DNA of 64,000 nt from CALABS01 sp050260775 (GTDB lineage: Bacteria; Pseudomonadota; Alphaproteobacteria; Rhodospirillales; Magnetospirillaceae), in NCBI GenBank assembly GCA_050260775.1, contig JBLNCP010000022.1:1-64000 (forward strand), written 5' to 3'. Positions within the stretch are counted from its first letter, which is position 1, and every line of letters begins with the position of its first letter. The translations under genes were made by a program, and so were the position numbers. The notes beneath the pieces were generated by a model. That model worked only from the letters and a program-made list of their open reading frames with translations, was not told the origin of the DNA and did not search any database. Positions 1 to 12,394 of this stretch are shown here, piece after piece.

Positions 1-1123
1 GCTTCTTGTCGATGGCGTTCTGCTTGAACACCTGCACCGCCTTGGCCATCTGACCGATCTCGTCATGGCGCTCCAGCGCCGGAACCTGGACGTCCAGGCG
101 CCCGCCGGCGAGCTCGCCCATGGCGCCGGTCATGGCGTTGACCGGGTTGACGATCGAGCGGGCGATCAGCACGGCGAAGGCGAGGCCGAGCAGGACGGCG
201 AGGGTGGACAGGATCGCCGAGGTATTGCGCTGGAGCGTGGCGGTGTCCTTGGCTTCGTCGCCGAGCGCGCTGACGGTATCGACCTGCGACTGCTTGATCT
301 TGGCGCTCAACTCCGCAAATTGCTGGGCAAGCCCCGCATTCACCTTGGTGATGATGCGATCGACCTCGACGGTCGCCGACACGACCTCGCCGAAGGCGGT
401 GTCATACACGGGAAGCTGGGTGTGGATGGTCTCGGCGGCCTTCTTGACGCGGGCATCCTTGCTGCGATCGGTCAGCGCCTTGACCGCGGCCTCGGTCTTG
501 CCGAAACGGTCCTTGGCCTCGGCGACCAGCTTTTCGTTCGGGGTGGCCACGAAGCGGTTGGCGGTGAGGCGGGCCAGCATCAGCTGCTCCTGCGCCTTGC
601 CGGCGAGCGCGGCGCTTTCGAAGTCCCGCTCCGTCATCGCGGCATCGATCACCTCGGTGAGGCTGGTCCGCATGGCGGCGCCGACCGGCAGCATCCGTTC
701 GTTCAGGATCTGGTCGCGCTTGCCACGCAGCTCGACCACCTTTTCGAAATTGCCCGAGTACTGCTCGAACAAGGCCTTCATCTGCTCGAGCATCGCCTTG
801 CGGTCGGCATTGCGCGTGGCCGCGATGGCTTCGCCAAGGTCCTTGCGCAGGCTGGCCTGCAGCTCGCGGATGCGGGTGATCGCCTTGTCGTCGCCCGAAC
901 TGCCGGTGAAGACCAGCACGTTGCGGCGCAGGCCGACCAGATTGCGCTCGATGTTGAGGACGCGCACGGCGTTGTCGGTGACGCGGTCGTATTCCTCGAT
1001 GTTGTTCTTCACCGACGTGAAGCCGATGACGCCGAGCACGGCGACCACCATCAGGAAGGCGATGACCAGGATGAAGCCGCCCCAAATGCGGCCCTTGACG
1101 GTCAAGCCGGAAACCTTGGACAT
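1..1123 (-). CDS. Methyl-accepting chemotaxis protein, N-terminal part (gene runs off window)
   Basis: Reading the minus strand from an ATG preceded by GGAG gives an uninterrupted protein of about 374 codons that leaves the window before its end, so the cytoplasmic signalling domain is missing here. A first membrane helix lies at about residues 12-32. It is followed by a long charged helical periplasmic region, probably a four-helix-bundle ligand domain, then a second membrane helix around residues 300-320 and a HAMP domain containing a DEIGQMAKAVQVF motif. This architecture is typical of transmembrane chemoreceptors that pass signals to CheA through CheW. It lies just downstream of cheW on the same strand (19 bases apart), so the two are probably co-transcribed. 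The ligand cannot be predicted. Confidence 0.9.
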   Translation of the reverse strand, partial: MSKVSGLTVKGRIWGGFILVIAFLMVVAVLGVIGFTSVKNNIEEYDRVTDNAVRVLNIERNLVGLRRNVLVFTGSSGDDKAITRIRELQASLRKDLGEAIAATRNADRKAMLEQMKALFEQYSGNFEKVVELRGKRDQILNERMLPVGAAMRTSLTEVIDAAMTERDFESAALAGKAQEQLMLARLTANRFVATPNEKLVAEAKDRFGKTEAAVKALTDRSKDARVKKAAETIHTQLPVYDTAFGEVVSATVEVDRIITKVNAGLAQQFAELSAKIKQSQVDTVSALGDEAKDTATLQRNTSAILSTLAVLLGLAFAVLIARSIVNPVNAMTGAMGELAGGRLDVQVPALERHDEIGQMAKAVQVFKQNAIDKK

Positions 1124-1142
1124 GACGGAGCTCTCCAGAAAA

Positions 1143-1637
1143 TCAGGCCGCGTGGGCGGGGGAATCGATGTGGGTCTCGCCCTCGAACAGGCGGTCGAGG
1201 TCGAGCAGCGCGACCATGCGGCCGTCGACCGTCACCAGGCCCGACAGGAAGCCGGACTCGGCCTTGTGTTCGATTTCGGGGACGGGCTGGATGTCGGCGC
1301 TCGACACGGTGATGATGTCGGCCACGGCGTCGACCAGGAGGCCGAGCACCTTGTCGCGGAGCGCCACCACCATGATGACGTGGCGGGCCGAAGCCTCGGT
1401 CAGGCCGTCGTCGAAGCGGGCCCGGAGATCGAAGATCGGGACGATGGCGCCGCGCAGGTTGATGACGCCGCGCATGTACGAGGGGGTGTTGGGCAGCTCG
1501 GTGGACGCCGTCCACCCCTTGATCTCACGGATCGCCATGATGTCGACGCCGTATTCCTCGGCGCCGATGGTGAAGGAGATGAATTGGCGGACGTCGCCGG
1601 CCGGTGCGCCGGAATCCGGCGAAAAGGCGTGCTGCAT
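1143..1637 (-). CDS. cheW: Chemotaxis adaptor protein CheW
   Basis: A 164-residue single-domain CheW protein that couples chemoreceptors to the CheA kinase at the inner face of the membrane. Family landmarks are FTIGAEEYGVDI near residue 25, the MRGVINLRGAIVPIFDL segment near residue 55-70 and the terminal VDGRMVALLDLDRLF strand. Length is normal for the family. It stands between cheA (upstream) and an MCP gene (downstream) on the same strand. A strong intrinsic terminator separates it from cheA, so it probably has its own promoter in the AT-rich stretch just upstream of its start and is transcribed mainly with the MCP. Confidence 0.95.
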   Translation of the reverse strand: MQHAFSPDSGAPAGDVRQFISFTIGAEEYGVDIMAIREIKGWTASTELPNTPSYMRGVINLRGAIVPIFDLRARFDDGLTEASARHVIMVVALRDKVLGLLVDAVADIITVSSADIQPVPEIEHKAESGFLSGLVTVDGRMVALLDLDRLFEGETHIDSPAHAA

Positions 1638-1711
1638 GTGTAGCCCCCGAGTGGAATGTCCAGCCGGGAGATGCTACAGCAGATCGAAACACCATTCAAA
1701 AAGTCATATAT

Positions 1712-1746
1712 GTAAAAAAGTATGAGCAAGCGGTGCTTGCTCATAC
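1712..1746 (-). terminator. Intrinsic terminator after cheA
   Basis: A perfect 12-base inverted repeat (GTATGAGCAAGC and its complement) with a 3-base loop is followed on the minus strand by six T residues. It begins 11 bases beyond the cheA stop codon. It should end transcripts coming from the cheY-cheA direction before cheW. Confidence 0.9.
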
Positions 1747-1756
1747 CTTTGAACGA

Positions 1757-3898
1757 TCACTCGGCGGCCAGGGCGTGCTCCCCGTGCTGCGCTGCGCCCT
1801 TGACCAGTTCCTCGCCCATGATGCGCAACGCGCCCACGTCGAGGATCAGGGCGACCCTGCCGTCGCCGAGGATGGTGGCAGCGGAGATGCCGCTGACGGG
1901 GCGGAAATTGGCGTCGAGCGACTTGATCACCACCTGCTGCTGGCCGAGCAGTTCGTCGACCAGCAGGCCGATGCGATCGCCGCCCTCGGTTTCCACCACG
2001 ACCACCAGCCCGCGGGTGGGATCGGTGATGGCGTTGGCGACGCCGAAGATCTCGTGCAGGGGCAGCAGCCTGATGTACTCGCCGCGGAGCGTGAGGACGT
2101 CGCCGACGTTGACCAGGGTCCGCGCCTGCTGGGCGTTGGGGCGGAGCGATTCGACGATGTTGGTGAGCGGCAGCACGTAGCGCTGGCTGCCGACCTGGAC
2201 CAGCATGCCGTCCATCACCGCCAGCGTCAGCGGCAGCGACAGGATGAAGCGCGACCCGGCTCCCGGAGTGGATTGGACCACCACCCGGCCGCCGACGTCT
2301 TGGATGTTCTTGCGCACCACGTCCATGCCGACGCCGCGCCCCGAGACGTCCGAGACTTCCTTCGCCGTCGAGAAGCCGGGGGCGAAGATCAGCATGTCGA
2401 TCTGCTCGTCGGTCAACTGCGCGCCGCGCTCGACCAGGCCCTTTTCGATCGCCTTTTCCAGCACGCGCCGGCGGTCGATGCCGCGGCCGTCGTCCGAAAT
2501 CTCGATGATGATGCGTCCCGAGCGATGCTCGGCCGCGAGGTGGATGGTGCCCTCGGGGGTCTTGCCGGCGGCGATGCGCTCGTCCGGGGTTTCGAGGCCA
2601 TGGTCCAGGGCGTTGCGGATCAGATGGGTCATCGGATCCGACAATTGCTCGATGACCGTCTTGTCCACCTCGGTGTTCTCGCCGCTCATCACCAGGCGGG
2701 CCTGCTTGCCCAGCTTGGCGGAGAGGTCGCGCACTAGGCGCGGCGCGCGGCTGAACAGCGCCTTCACCGGCTGGGCGCGGATGGCCATCACGCTTTCCTG
2801 CAGCTCGCGGGTGTGGTGCGACAGTTCCTGCAGGCCCTGGATCAGGTCGGGGTGGCTCTCGACCGAGAAGCCGCTGGCCTGCTGGCCGAGCATGGCCTGG
2901 GTGATGACCAGCTCGCCGACCATGTTGACCAGGCGGTCGATCTTGTCGAGGTCGACGCGGATGGAGGCGGTGTGGATGCTGCCGCCGGCATCGGGCTTGG
3001 CGGGCGCCGCCGCAGCCGTCGCCGCAGGCTTGGTGGCCGCCGGCGCGGCCGGGGCGGACGCGGCGGGCGCCGCCACCGGCTCGAACAAGCCCCAGCCGTC
3101 GCCCTCGATGGCGCTCGAAGCCTCGGCCTGGGCGGGAGCGGCCGTTTCGGCGGTCACACCGGCATCGGCTTCCTCGACGACGACTTCGGCCAGATCGCCG
3201 GAGACGAATTCGAAGACTTCCTCGATGGCGGCCTTGTCCTTGTCGGTGACCAGGGTGAAGGTCCACGCTAGGTACGATTCCTGGGCATCCATCTCGGTCA
3301 GCGACGGCAGGCGCGAGCGGTCGACTTCGGTGGTCAGCCGGCCCAGGCCTTCCAGTTCGCGGATCATCAGCAGCGGGTCGTTGCCGGTGCGCAGCATGCC
3401 GGGCGCCGGTGTGAAGCGGATGCGGAAGGTGCGGTCGGCGGAGGCGGGGGCGGGGGCGGGAGGCGCCGCCGGCGCCGGAGCCTTGGCCGCCGACGCGCCG
3501 CCGCCGGTGATGGCGGCCAGCTGCGCCAGCACTTCGCCGCCGTGGTCGGCGGGAAGCTTGGCCTCCTCCTGGGCGGCGCGCACGAAATCACCGAGGATGT
3601 CGTTGCCGCGCACCATCAGGTCGGCGACGTGCGGGGTCATCTCGGCGCGGCCGGACCTCAGCGCGTCGAGCGCGGTCTCGAACACGTGGGCGAAATGGAC
3701 GAGGTCGTCGAAGTTGAACGCACCGCCGCCGCCCTTGATGGAGTGGACGCACCGGAAGACCGCGTTCAGATCCTCGTCATTGCCGGTGCCGTCCTGCAGC
3801 CGGGCGATGGTTTCCTCGGCATTGGCGAGCAACTCGGAGCATTCTTCGAAGTACGTCGCCTTGAAGCGCGACAGGTCGTACCCTTGGTCCTCGGTCAT
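1757..3898 (-). CDS. cheA: Chemotaxis histidine kinase CheA
   Basis: A 713-residue CheA. Domains in order: an N-terminal Hpt/P1 domain with phospho-acceptor His52 in VHSIKGGGGAF; an alanine/proline-rich linker; a central P2-like domain at about 155-240; a second Ala/Pro linker; the P3 dimerisation helices from about residue 305; the P4 ATPase domain with N-box NALDHGLE, G1 box DDGRGID and G2 box GRGVGMDVV; and a C-terminal CheW-like P5 domain. All catalytic boxes look intact, so it should autophosphorylate and donate to a CheY. It is followed by a terminator and then cheW, and preceded by cheY (37-base gap) and a STAS gene. The start is supported by GGAAGGA upstream of the ATG. No cheR or cheB is present nearby. 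Confidence 0.96.
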   Translation of the reverse strand: MTEDQGYDLSRFKATYFEECSELLANAEETIARLQDGTGNDEDLNAVFRCVHSIKGGGGAFNFDDLVHFAHVFETALDALRSGRAEMTPHVADLMVRGNDILGDFVRAAQEEAKLPADHGGEVLAQLAAITGGGASAAKAPAPAAPPAPAPASADRTFRIRFTPAPGMLRTGNDPLLMIRELEGLGRLTTEVDRSRLPSLTEMDAQESYLAWTFTLVTDKDKAAIEEVFEFVSGDLAEVVVEEADAGVTAETAAPAQAEASSAIEGDGWGLFEPVAAPAASAPAAPAATKPAATAAAAPAKPDAGGSIHTASIRVDLDKIDRLVNMVGELVITQAMLGQQASGFSVESHPDLIQGLQELSHHTRELQESVMAIRAQPVKALFSRAPRLVRDLSAKLGKQARLVMSGENTEVDKTVIEQLSDPMTHLIRNALDHGLETPDERIAAGKTPEGTIHLAAEHRSGRIIIEISDDGRGIDRRRVLEKAIEKGLVERGAQLTDEQIDMLIFAPGFSTAKEVSDVSGRGVGMDVVRKNIQDVGGRVVVQSTPGAGSRFILSLPLTLAVMDGMLVQVGSQRYVLPLTNIVESLRPNAQQARTLVNVGDVLTLRGEYIRLLPLHEIFGVANAITDPTRGLVVVVETEGGDRIGLLVDELLGQQQVVIKSLDANFRPVSGISAATILGDGRVALILDVGALRIMGEELVKGAAQHGEHALAAE

Positions 3899-3935
3899 AT
3901 GCTCGGTTCCTTCCGCGCCTGCTTGCGGCCGATTC

Positions 3936-4301
3936 TTACGGGCAGACCTTGGCGACGATCTGCAGCAGCTTGTCGGGGCTGAAGGGCTTGACGATCCAGC
4001 CGGTGGCCCCGGCGGCGCGGCCCTCGTCCTTCTTGGACTGGTCGCTTTCGGTGGTCAGGATGAGGATGGGCGTGCCGGCGTGGGTCGGCAGGCCGCGGAT
4101 CTTCCGGGTCAGGGTGATGCCGTCCATTTCGGGCATGTTGACGTCGGTGATGATGACGTCGACCTTCTGGCCCTGCAGCGCCTTGAGCGCCGAGACGCCA
4201 TGCTCGGCCTCGACGACGGTGTAGCCGGCACCGCGCAGCGTGAAGGCGACCATGTCGCGCATGGTCTTGGAATCGTCAACCGCCAAAACGCACTTACCCA
4301 T
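3936..4301 (-). CDS. cheY: CheY-type single-domain response regulator
   Basis: A 121-residue stand-alone receiver domain. It has the acidic pair Asp9/Asp10, the phospho-acceptor Asp53 in ITDVNMPEMDG, Thr83/Thr84 and the conserved Lys105 in VKPF, so it should be phosphorylatable by the neighbouring CheA. There is no output domain. A ribosome site AAGGGAAACC sits directly before the ATG. It lies between a STAS-domain gene (11 bases upstream) and cheA, in one minus-strand transcription unit. The sequence alone cannot say whether it acts on the flagellar motor or on another target. Confidence 0.95.
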   Translation of the reverse strand: MGKCVLAVDDSKTMRDMVAFTLRGAGYTVVEAEHGVSALKALQGQKVDVIITDVNMPEMDGITLTRKIRGLPTHAGTPILILTTESDQSKKDEGRAAGATGWIVKPFSPDKLLQIVAKVCP

Positions 4302-4312
4302 TGGTTTCCCTT

Positions 4313-4621
4313 TCAGGACGCAGAAAGCTTGTCGAGATCGGCAGCAAGGCCGAGGTGTCGGAATGCGGCGGCCACGCTGTCGCCGGCGCCATCCAGTTCC
4401 AGGCGGCGGGCGGCACCGGCGAAGCCGGCGGCGGCGGCCAGCAGCACCTGGACGGCGGCGGTGGAGATCCGCTCGACCGCCTGCGCCCGCAGCACCAGTT
4501 CGGCACCGGTGTCCCGCGCCAGGACATCCAGCAGGGTATCACGCAATTCGGCCGCGGCCGGCAGGTCCAACGTGCCCGGCAGATCGATTTCAAGCCGGCC
4601 GTTGATATCCTTTGTTTCCAT
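4313..4621 (-). CDS. STAS-domain protein (chemotaxis-linked)
   Basis: A 102-residue protein that looks like a single STAS domain (anti-sigma-factor-antagonist / MlaB-like fold). It has N-terminal alternating strands (GRLEIDLPGTLDL), the helix LRDTLLDVLARD, and the ERISTAAVQVLLAAAAGF segment where these proteins carry the regulatory Ser/Thr after a beta strand. In this case Ser-Thr replaces the usual Asp-Ser, so phosphorylation is uncertain. It is the first gene of the minus-strand cheY-cheA unit. Small STAS proteins occur at the head of some alphaproteobacterial chemosensory clusters, with roles not well settled. The function here is inferred from position only. Confidence 0.75.
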   Translation of the reverse strand: METKDINGRLEIDLPGTLDLPAAAELRDTLLDVLARDTGAELVLRAQAVERISTAAVQVLLAAAAGFAGAARRLELDGAGDSVAAAFRHLGLAADLDKLSAS

Positions 4622-4746
4622 CCTGGTCTCGCCTGAATTCCCTGTGGACCACGCCTGGATAATACGGCAAATTCCTGGCCGGAGTAAGAGCCCAGGACAA
4701 GATTTCGCAGATGCCCTCGATCACCACCAAGGCCGGACCGTGGAAC
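4622..4746. promoter_or_regulatory. Divergent promoter region between the che unit and the PYP-like gene
   Basis: These 125 bases separate two divergently transcribed units, so promoters in both directions must lie here or overlap the gene starts. The stretch is somewhat AT-richer in its middle (TGGATAATACGGCAAATTCC). No convincing -35/-10 pair or operator could be assigned by eye. Confidence 0.45.
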
Positions 4747-5130
4747 ATGACCGTGTTCGCCTTTGACGAGGGCGATCAGGACAATCCCCTGGGACGGCTT
4801 TCCCCTGACGAGGTTTCTCGTCTGCCCTACGGTGCCGCGGAACTCGACCGCGACGGCAAGGTCGTGGGCTACAACGACACCGAGCCGGACGGGTTCGGCG
4901 GGGCCAAGCTCACCGTGGGGCGGGATTTCTTCGCCGAGCTGGCCAGGGGCACCGCGTCGTCGGCCCTGGTCGAGGAGTTCCGCAAGGGCGTCGCCGCCGG
5001 CGACCTCAACGTGGTGTTCGATTGCGCGGTGACGCGCCTTCCCTACAAGGTGCGCATCCACCTCAAGATCAGCCCGATCCTCGGCACCTACTGGGCGTTC
5101 GTGAAGAAGCTGGCGCGCAGCGCCGACTGA
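4747..5130 (+). CDS. Photoactive-yellow-protein-like PAS domain protein lacking the chromophore cysteine
   Basis: A 127-residue single PAS domain that aligns along its whole length with photoactive yellow protein (PYP, 125 residues). Numbering from this ATG keeps the alignment gapless for the first 50 or so residues and places Tyr42 and Glu46, the two PYP residues that hydrogen-bond the p-coumaroyl phenolate, at identical positions (GYNDTE). The FRKGVAAGDLN helix and the final YWAFVKKL strand also match. The chromophore-attaching Cys69, in APCTDSP of PYP, is replaced by glycine (ARGTASS), so a thioester-linked chromophore is not possible at that site. An in-frame ATG 36 bases upstream (4711) would add 12 residues without PYP counterpart. 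It sits between the che unit and an MCP, suggesting a small sensory or adaptor role. The family call is from memory of the PYP sequence. Confidence 0.85.
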   Translation: MTVFAFDEGDQDNPLGRLSPDEVSRLPYGAAELDRDGKVVGYNDTEPDGFGGAKLTVGRDFFAELARGTASSALVEEFRKGVAAGDLNVVFDCAVTRLPYKVRIHLKISPILGTYWAFVKKLARSAD

Positions 5131-5155
5131 CCCGCTCGGGCGGCGACCGCCGCCG

Positions 5156-6667
5156 TCAGGACATGGCGCGCAGGCGCTTGAGGTAGCTTTCCACTTCGTT
5201 GCGCATGATCTCGGCCTTGACCGCCAGCGCGTCGGCCGAGCGGTTGAGCTCGCCCGCGGCACTGGACGACACGCCCAGGGCCTCGATGGCGCTGTTGACC
5301 GACGAGGTGACCGCCTTGGCCCCGGACGCCGCCTCGCCGACATGGCTGGCGATGGTGCCGGTGGCCTCGGTCTGCTGCTCGACGGACAAGCGGACCTCGG
5401 CCGCCACCTCGTTGATGCCGGCCACCGCCGACACCGTGCGCTGGATGGTGTCGACCGCGGCGTTGGTGGCGTCCACGGCCTCGCCCACCGAAGCGGCGAT
5501 CTCGTGGGTGGCGCGGCTGGTCTGCTCGGACAGGTTCTTGATTTCCTGGGCGACGACCGCGAAGCCGCGGCCGGCCGCGCCGGCGCGCGCCGCCTCGATG
5601 GTGGCGTTCAGCGCCAGCATGCGGGTCTGGCGGGCGATGGTGTCGATGGTCTGGCCGATGCGGCCGATGCGGGACGCCACGTCCAGCAGGCCGCGCATGG
5701 CGGCGTCGGCCGATTGCGCGGCATCCGCCGCCTGCTCGGCCACCTTGGCGGTGCGCACGACGCTGTCGCGGATATGCTCGATCGAGGTGGCCAGGGCCGA
5801 GGTGTTGCCGGCGATGTTGTCGACGCTGTAGGCGGCTTCCTCGGCGGCGGCGGCCATGTTGACCGTCTCGTAATCCATGTGGGACAGGCGCGACAGCATC
5901 TCGTCGGAATGGGACTTGAGGGTGCCGGCCATGGCGCCGACCTCCTCGACCACGCCCTTGATCGAGCGCTCGAAGCCCAGGGCCAGATCGGTCACCATCT
6001 TGGCGCGCGCCTGCTTGGCCGCCTCGAAGTAGTCATGGGTGACCAGCGAGACGTCGAGCATCAGCACCTTCTGCAGGGCTTGGGCCAGGGCGTCGAAATT
6101 GCGCGCCCCCTTGCACAGGGCCAAGGCGCGGGCCGACCCGGCCGCCGCCATCGACTGGTACCACGAGGCGCCCAGGTCGAGATAGGCCAGCATGAACCCG
6201 AGTTGCTGGGCGGTGGCGATATAATCGGCGGTGAACGAGCCGCCATACAGATGGCGCCAGTGCTCGGCCAGGACCCCGGACAGGGTGGTGCCGGCGTCGC
6301 CGGCAAGCTTCTCGCCGAACGGCGGGAAGCGCGTCACCCACGCCGACGCCTCGCCGACGATCTGATCGGTGGACTGCACCACCTTGCCGCAGGTGCCGCG
6401 GATGATGTCGATGGCCGCCGCGTCGACCACGAACAGCTCCAGATACTGCGGCAGCCGTTCCTTCATGCTGATCGTCGGCGCCGCCGCGGCGGCGGGGGCG
6501 GAGTCTTCCTCATCATCGAAGAACAGGTCGCCGCCGGAAGCGGGCGCGGCCGGGGCCGCCGCCGGCTCGTCGCCGAACAGCTCGAAGTCATCGCCTCCCG
6601 CCGGCGTCGCGGCGGGCTTGGCGGCTGGAGCCGGCGTGTCGTCGAAGAGTTCGATGTCGTCGCTCAT
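5156..6667 (-). CDS. Soluble methyl-accepting chemotaxis protein with degenerate globin-coupled-sensor domain
   Basis: A 503-residue MCP without membrane helices. The first 60 residues are acidic and Ala/Pro-rich and hold three similar motifs (IELFDD, FELFGDE, DLFFDDEED). Residues about 68-230 look like a globin-coupled sensor of the HemAT type: EHWRHLYGGSFTADYI followed by LGFMLAYLDLGASWYQSM. In heme-binding members the second motif contains the proximal histidine (pattern IG..H..IGL.P.WY). Here that position is Leu160, so heme ligation in the usual way is unlikely. The C-terminal half is a standard signalling domain with the hairpin tip IKNLSEQTSRATHEI. The start was chosen at MSDDIE because upstream codons look unlike the protein. 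It converges with the PYP-like gene (25-base gap). Confidence 0.88.
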   Translation of the reverse strand: MSDDIELFDDTPAPAAKPAATPAGGDDFELFGDEPAAAPAAPASGGDLFFDDEEDSAPAAAAAPTISMKERLPQYLELFVVDAAAIDIIRGTCGKVVQSTDQIVGEASAWVTRFPPFGEKLAGDAGTTLSGVLAEHWRHLYGGSFTADYIATAQQLGFMLAYLDLGASWYQSMAAAGSARALALCKGARNFDALAQALQKVLMLDVSLVTHDYFEAAKQARAKMVTDLALGFERSIKGVVEEVGAMAGTLKSHSDEMLSRLSHMDYETVNMAAAAEEAAYSVDNIAGNTSALATSIEHIRDSVVRTAKVAEQAADAAQSADAAMRGLLDVASRIGRIGQTIDTIARQTRMLALNATIEAARAGAAGRGFAVVAQEIKNLSEQTSRATHEIAASVGEAVDATNAAVDTIQRTVSAVAGINEVAAEVRLSVEQQTEATGTIASHVGEAASGAKAVTSSVNSAIEALGVSSSAAGELNRSADALAVKAEIMRNEVESYLKRLRAMS

Positions 6668-6846
6668 GTGTCGCAGCTGATGGCTGTCCCCGGGCCATGC
6701 CGATCGCCCGCCAGTCGCCTCAAGTCGAAAGGATAACTGACAAGCCGATTTCTCGTGGGCGACCATAACGGTTATCGCTTTCCATGGAAAGGCCGACTTG
6801 CCCAATCAAAAGGATGGTCAGGTCGTTCCAAAGGATGTTGCCGGCC

Positions 6847-7428
6847 TTAACCTTGCGTTTTCCTTCCGCGCTTCACGCCCCTGGGTGCCGCCGGCAATTG
6901 GCGGCAGGCGGCGAGGTGGTCCCTCAGGGCGGGGAGGTTCCTGGCGGCGAAGGCGGTAAGCTCCACGTCGGTCCCGCCGTCGGCCTGATCCGCGAACAGC
7001 TTAACCGCCTCCTCGTGGTCGGCGATCATGCGATCGAGGTACGCGCCCTCGAAGGTGCCTTCGTGCAGGGTGTCGAGGTGATCGCGCTCGGCGCGGTCGG
7101 CGGCGGTGGGGGTCATCGGCAGGGCGATGCGCTTGGAGACGCCCAGGCGCAGGAGCTCGGCATTCATGTCGCTGTGCTCCGCCACCATGCGGCGGGCGAA
7201 CTCGCGCACGGGTTCGGAGCGGGCGCGCCGCAGGGCCAGTTCGGACAGGGCCACCTCGGCCAGCCCCTTCTCGGCGGCGGCCACGGCGAACGCCGCGTCG
7301 GCGGGCGCCACCGAGGCGGCGGTCAGCGGCGTCAGCCCCGGGCGGCGGCCGCACACGAAATCGGGGGTGAACAGGGGCGCCGCCGCGACCGCGACGGCCG
7401 ATTCGAACAGACGGTCGAGCAGGGCCAT
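6847..7428 (-). CDS. DUF4142-like ferritin-fold protein
   Basis: A 193-residue, largely helical protein. The central part matches the DUF4142 family pattern: DAAFAVAAAEKGLAEVALSELAL, then VREFARRMVAEHSDMNAELLRLG, then a second helical pair with DHLDTLHEGTFEGAYLDRMI and DHEEAVKLFADQ. Members adopt a four-helix ferritin-like bundle and are often secreted, but no clear signal peptide is seen here, only a short hydrophobic N-terminal stretch. The start is fixed by GGAGG seven bases before the chosen ATG; an upstream ATG would leave only one base of spacing. Function is unknown. Its neighbours (MCP and gltB) give no strong clue. Confidence 0.75.
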   Translation of the reverse strand: MALLDRLFESAVAVAAAPLFTPDFVCGRRPGLTPLTAASVAPADAAFAVAAAEKGLAEVALSELALRRARSEPVREFARRMVAEHSDMNAELLRLGVSKRIALPMTPTAADRAERDHLDTLHEGTFEGAYLDRMIADHEEAVKLFADQADGGTDVELTAFAARNLPALRDHLAACRQLPAAPRGVKRGRKTQG

Positions 7429-7770
7429 GGGCATTCCTCCGGGCTGTTGTCCGGTCAACGGTCGGGGGCCGTCCCGGTTCCGCCATCCTTCTGTCCGGGT
7501 GATGTGTGACCTACCCCCTGGGGCAGTAGGCCGCGCCTCGCCTTTCGGATATTAGGGACGGCCCTTCGTGCGGGACGGCATTCCGAATGGATTCCCTCTC
7601 CCCGCACTTGGCGTCGGCTTCGTTATGCCGTATGAAGTCCTCTTCGCGTCGATCGGGCAGCATATCCGCGCGTTCGGCAAGGGGGTTCGGGCGGGCCGTC
7701 TCCCATGGAAAAACTTTGAATTCGGCCAGGGGGCTGTGGCAAATCTACGCCCCCCGGGAAGAGGAACCGA
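7429..7770. other. Non-coding region upstream of gltB
   Basis: About 340 bases between two divergent genes. Short reading frames on the plus strand (for example 7568-7780) have no ribosome site or recognisable protein and are judged spurious. The stretch must contain the gltB promoter. It has a GA-rich ribosome site (GAGGAA) just before the gltB start, but no clear riboswitch, terminator or operator was recognised. Confidence 0.6.
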
Positions 7771-12393
<4,623 letters not shown>

Positions 12394-12394
12394 G

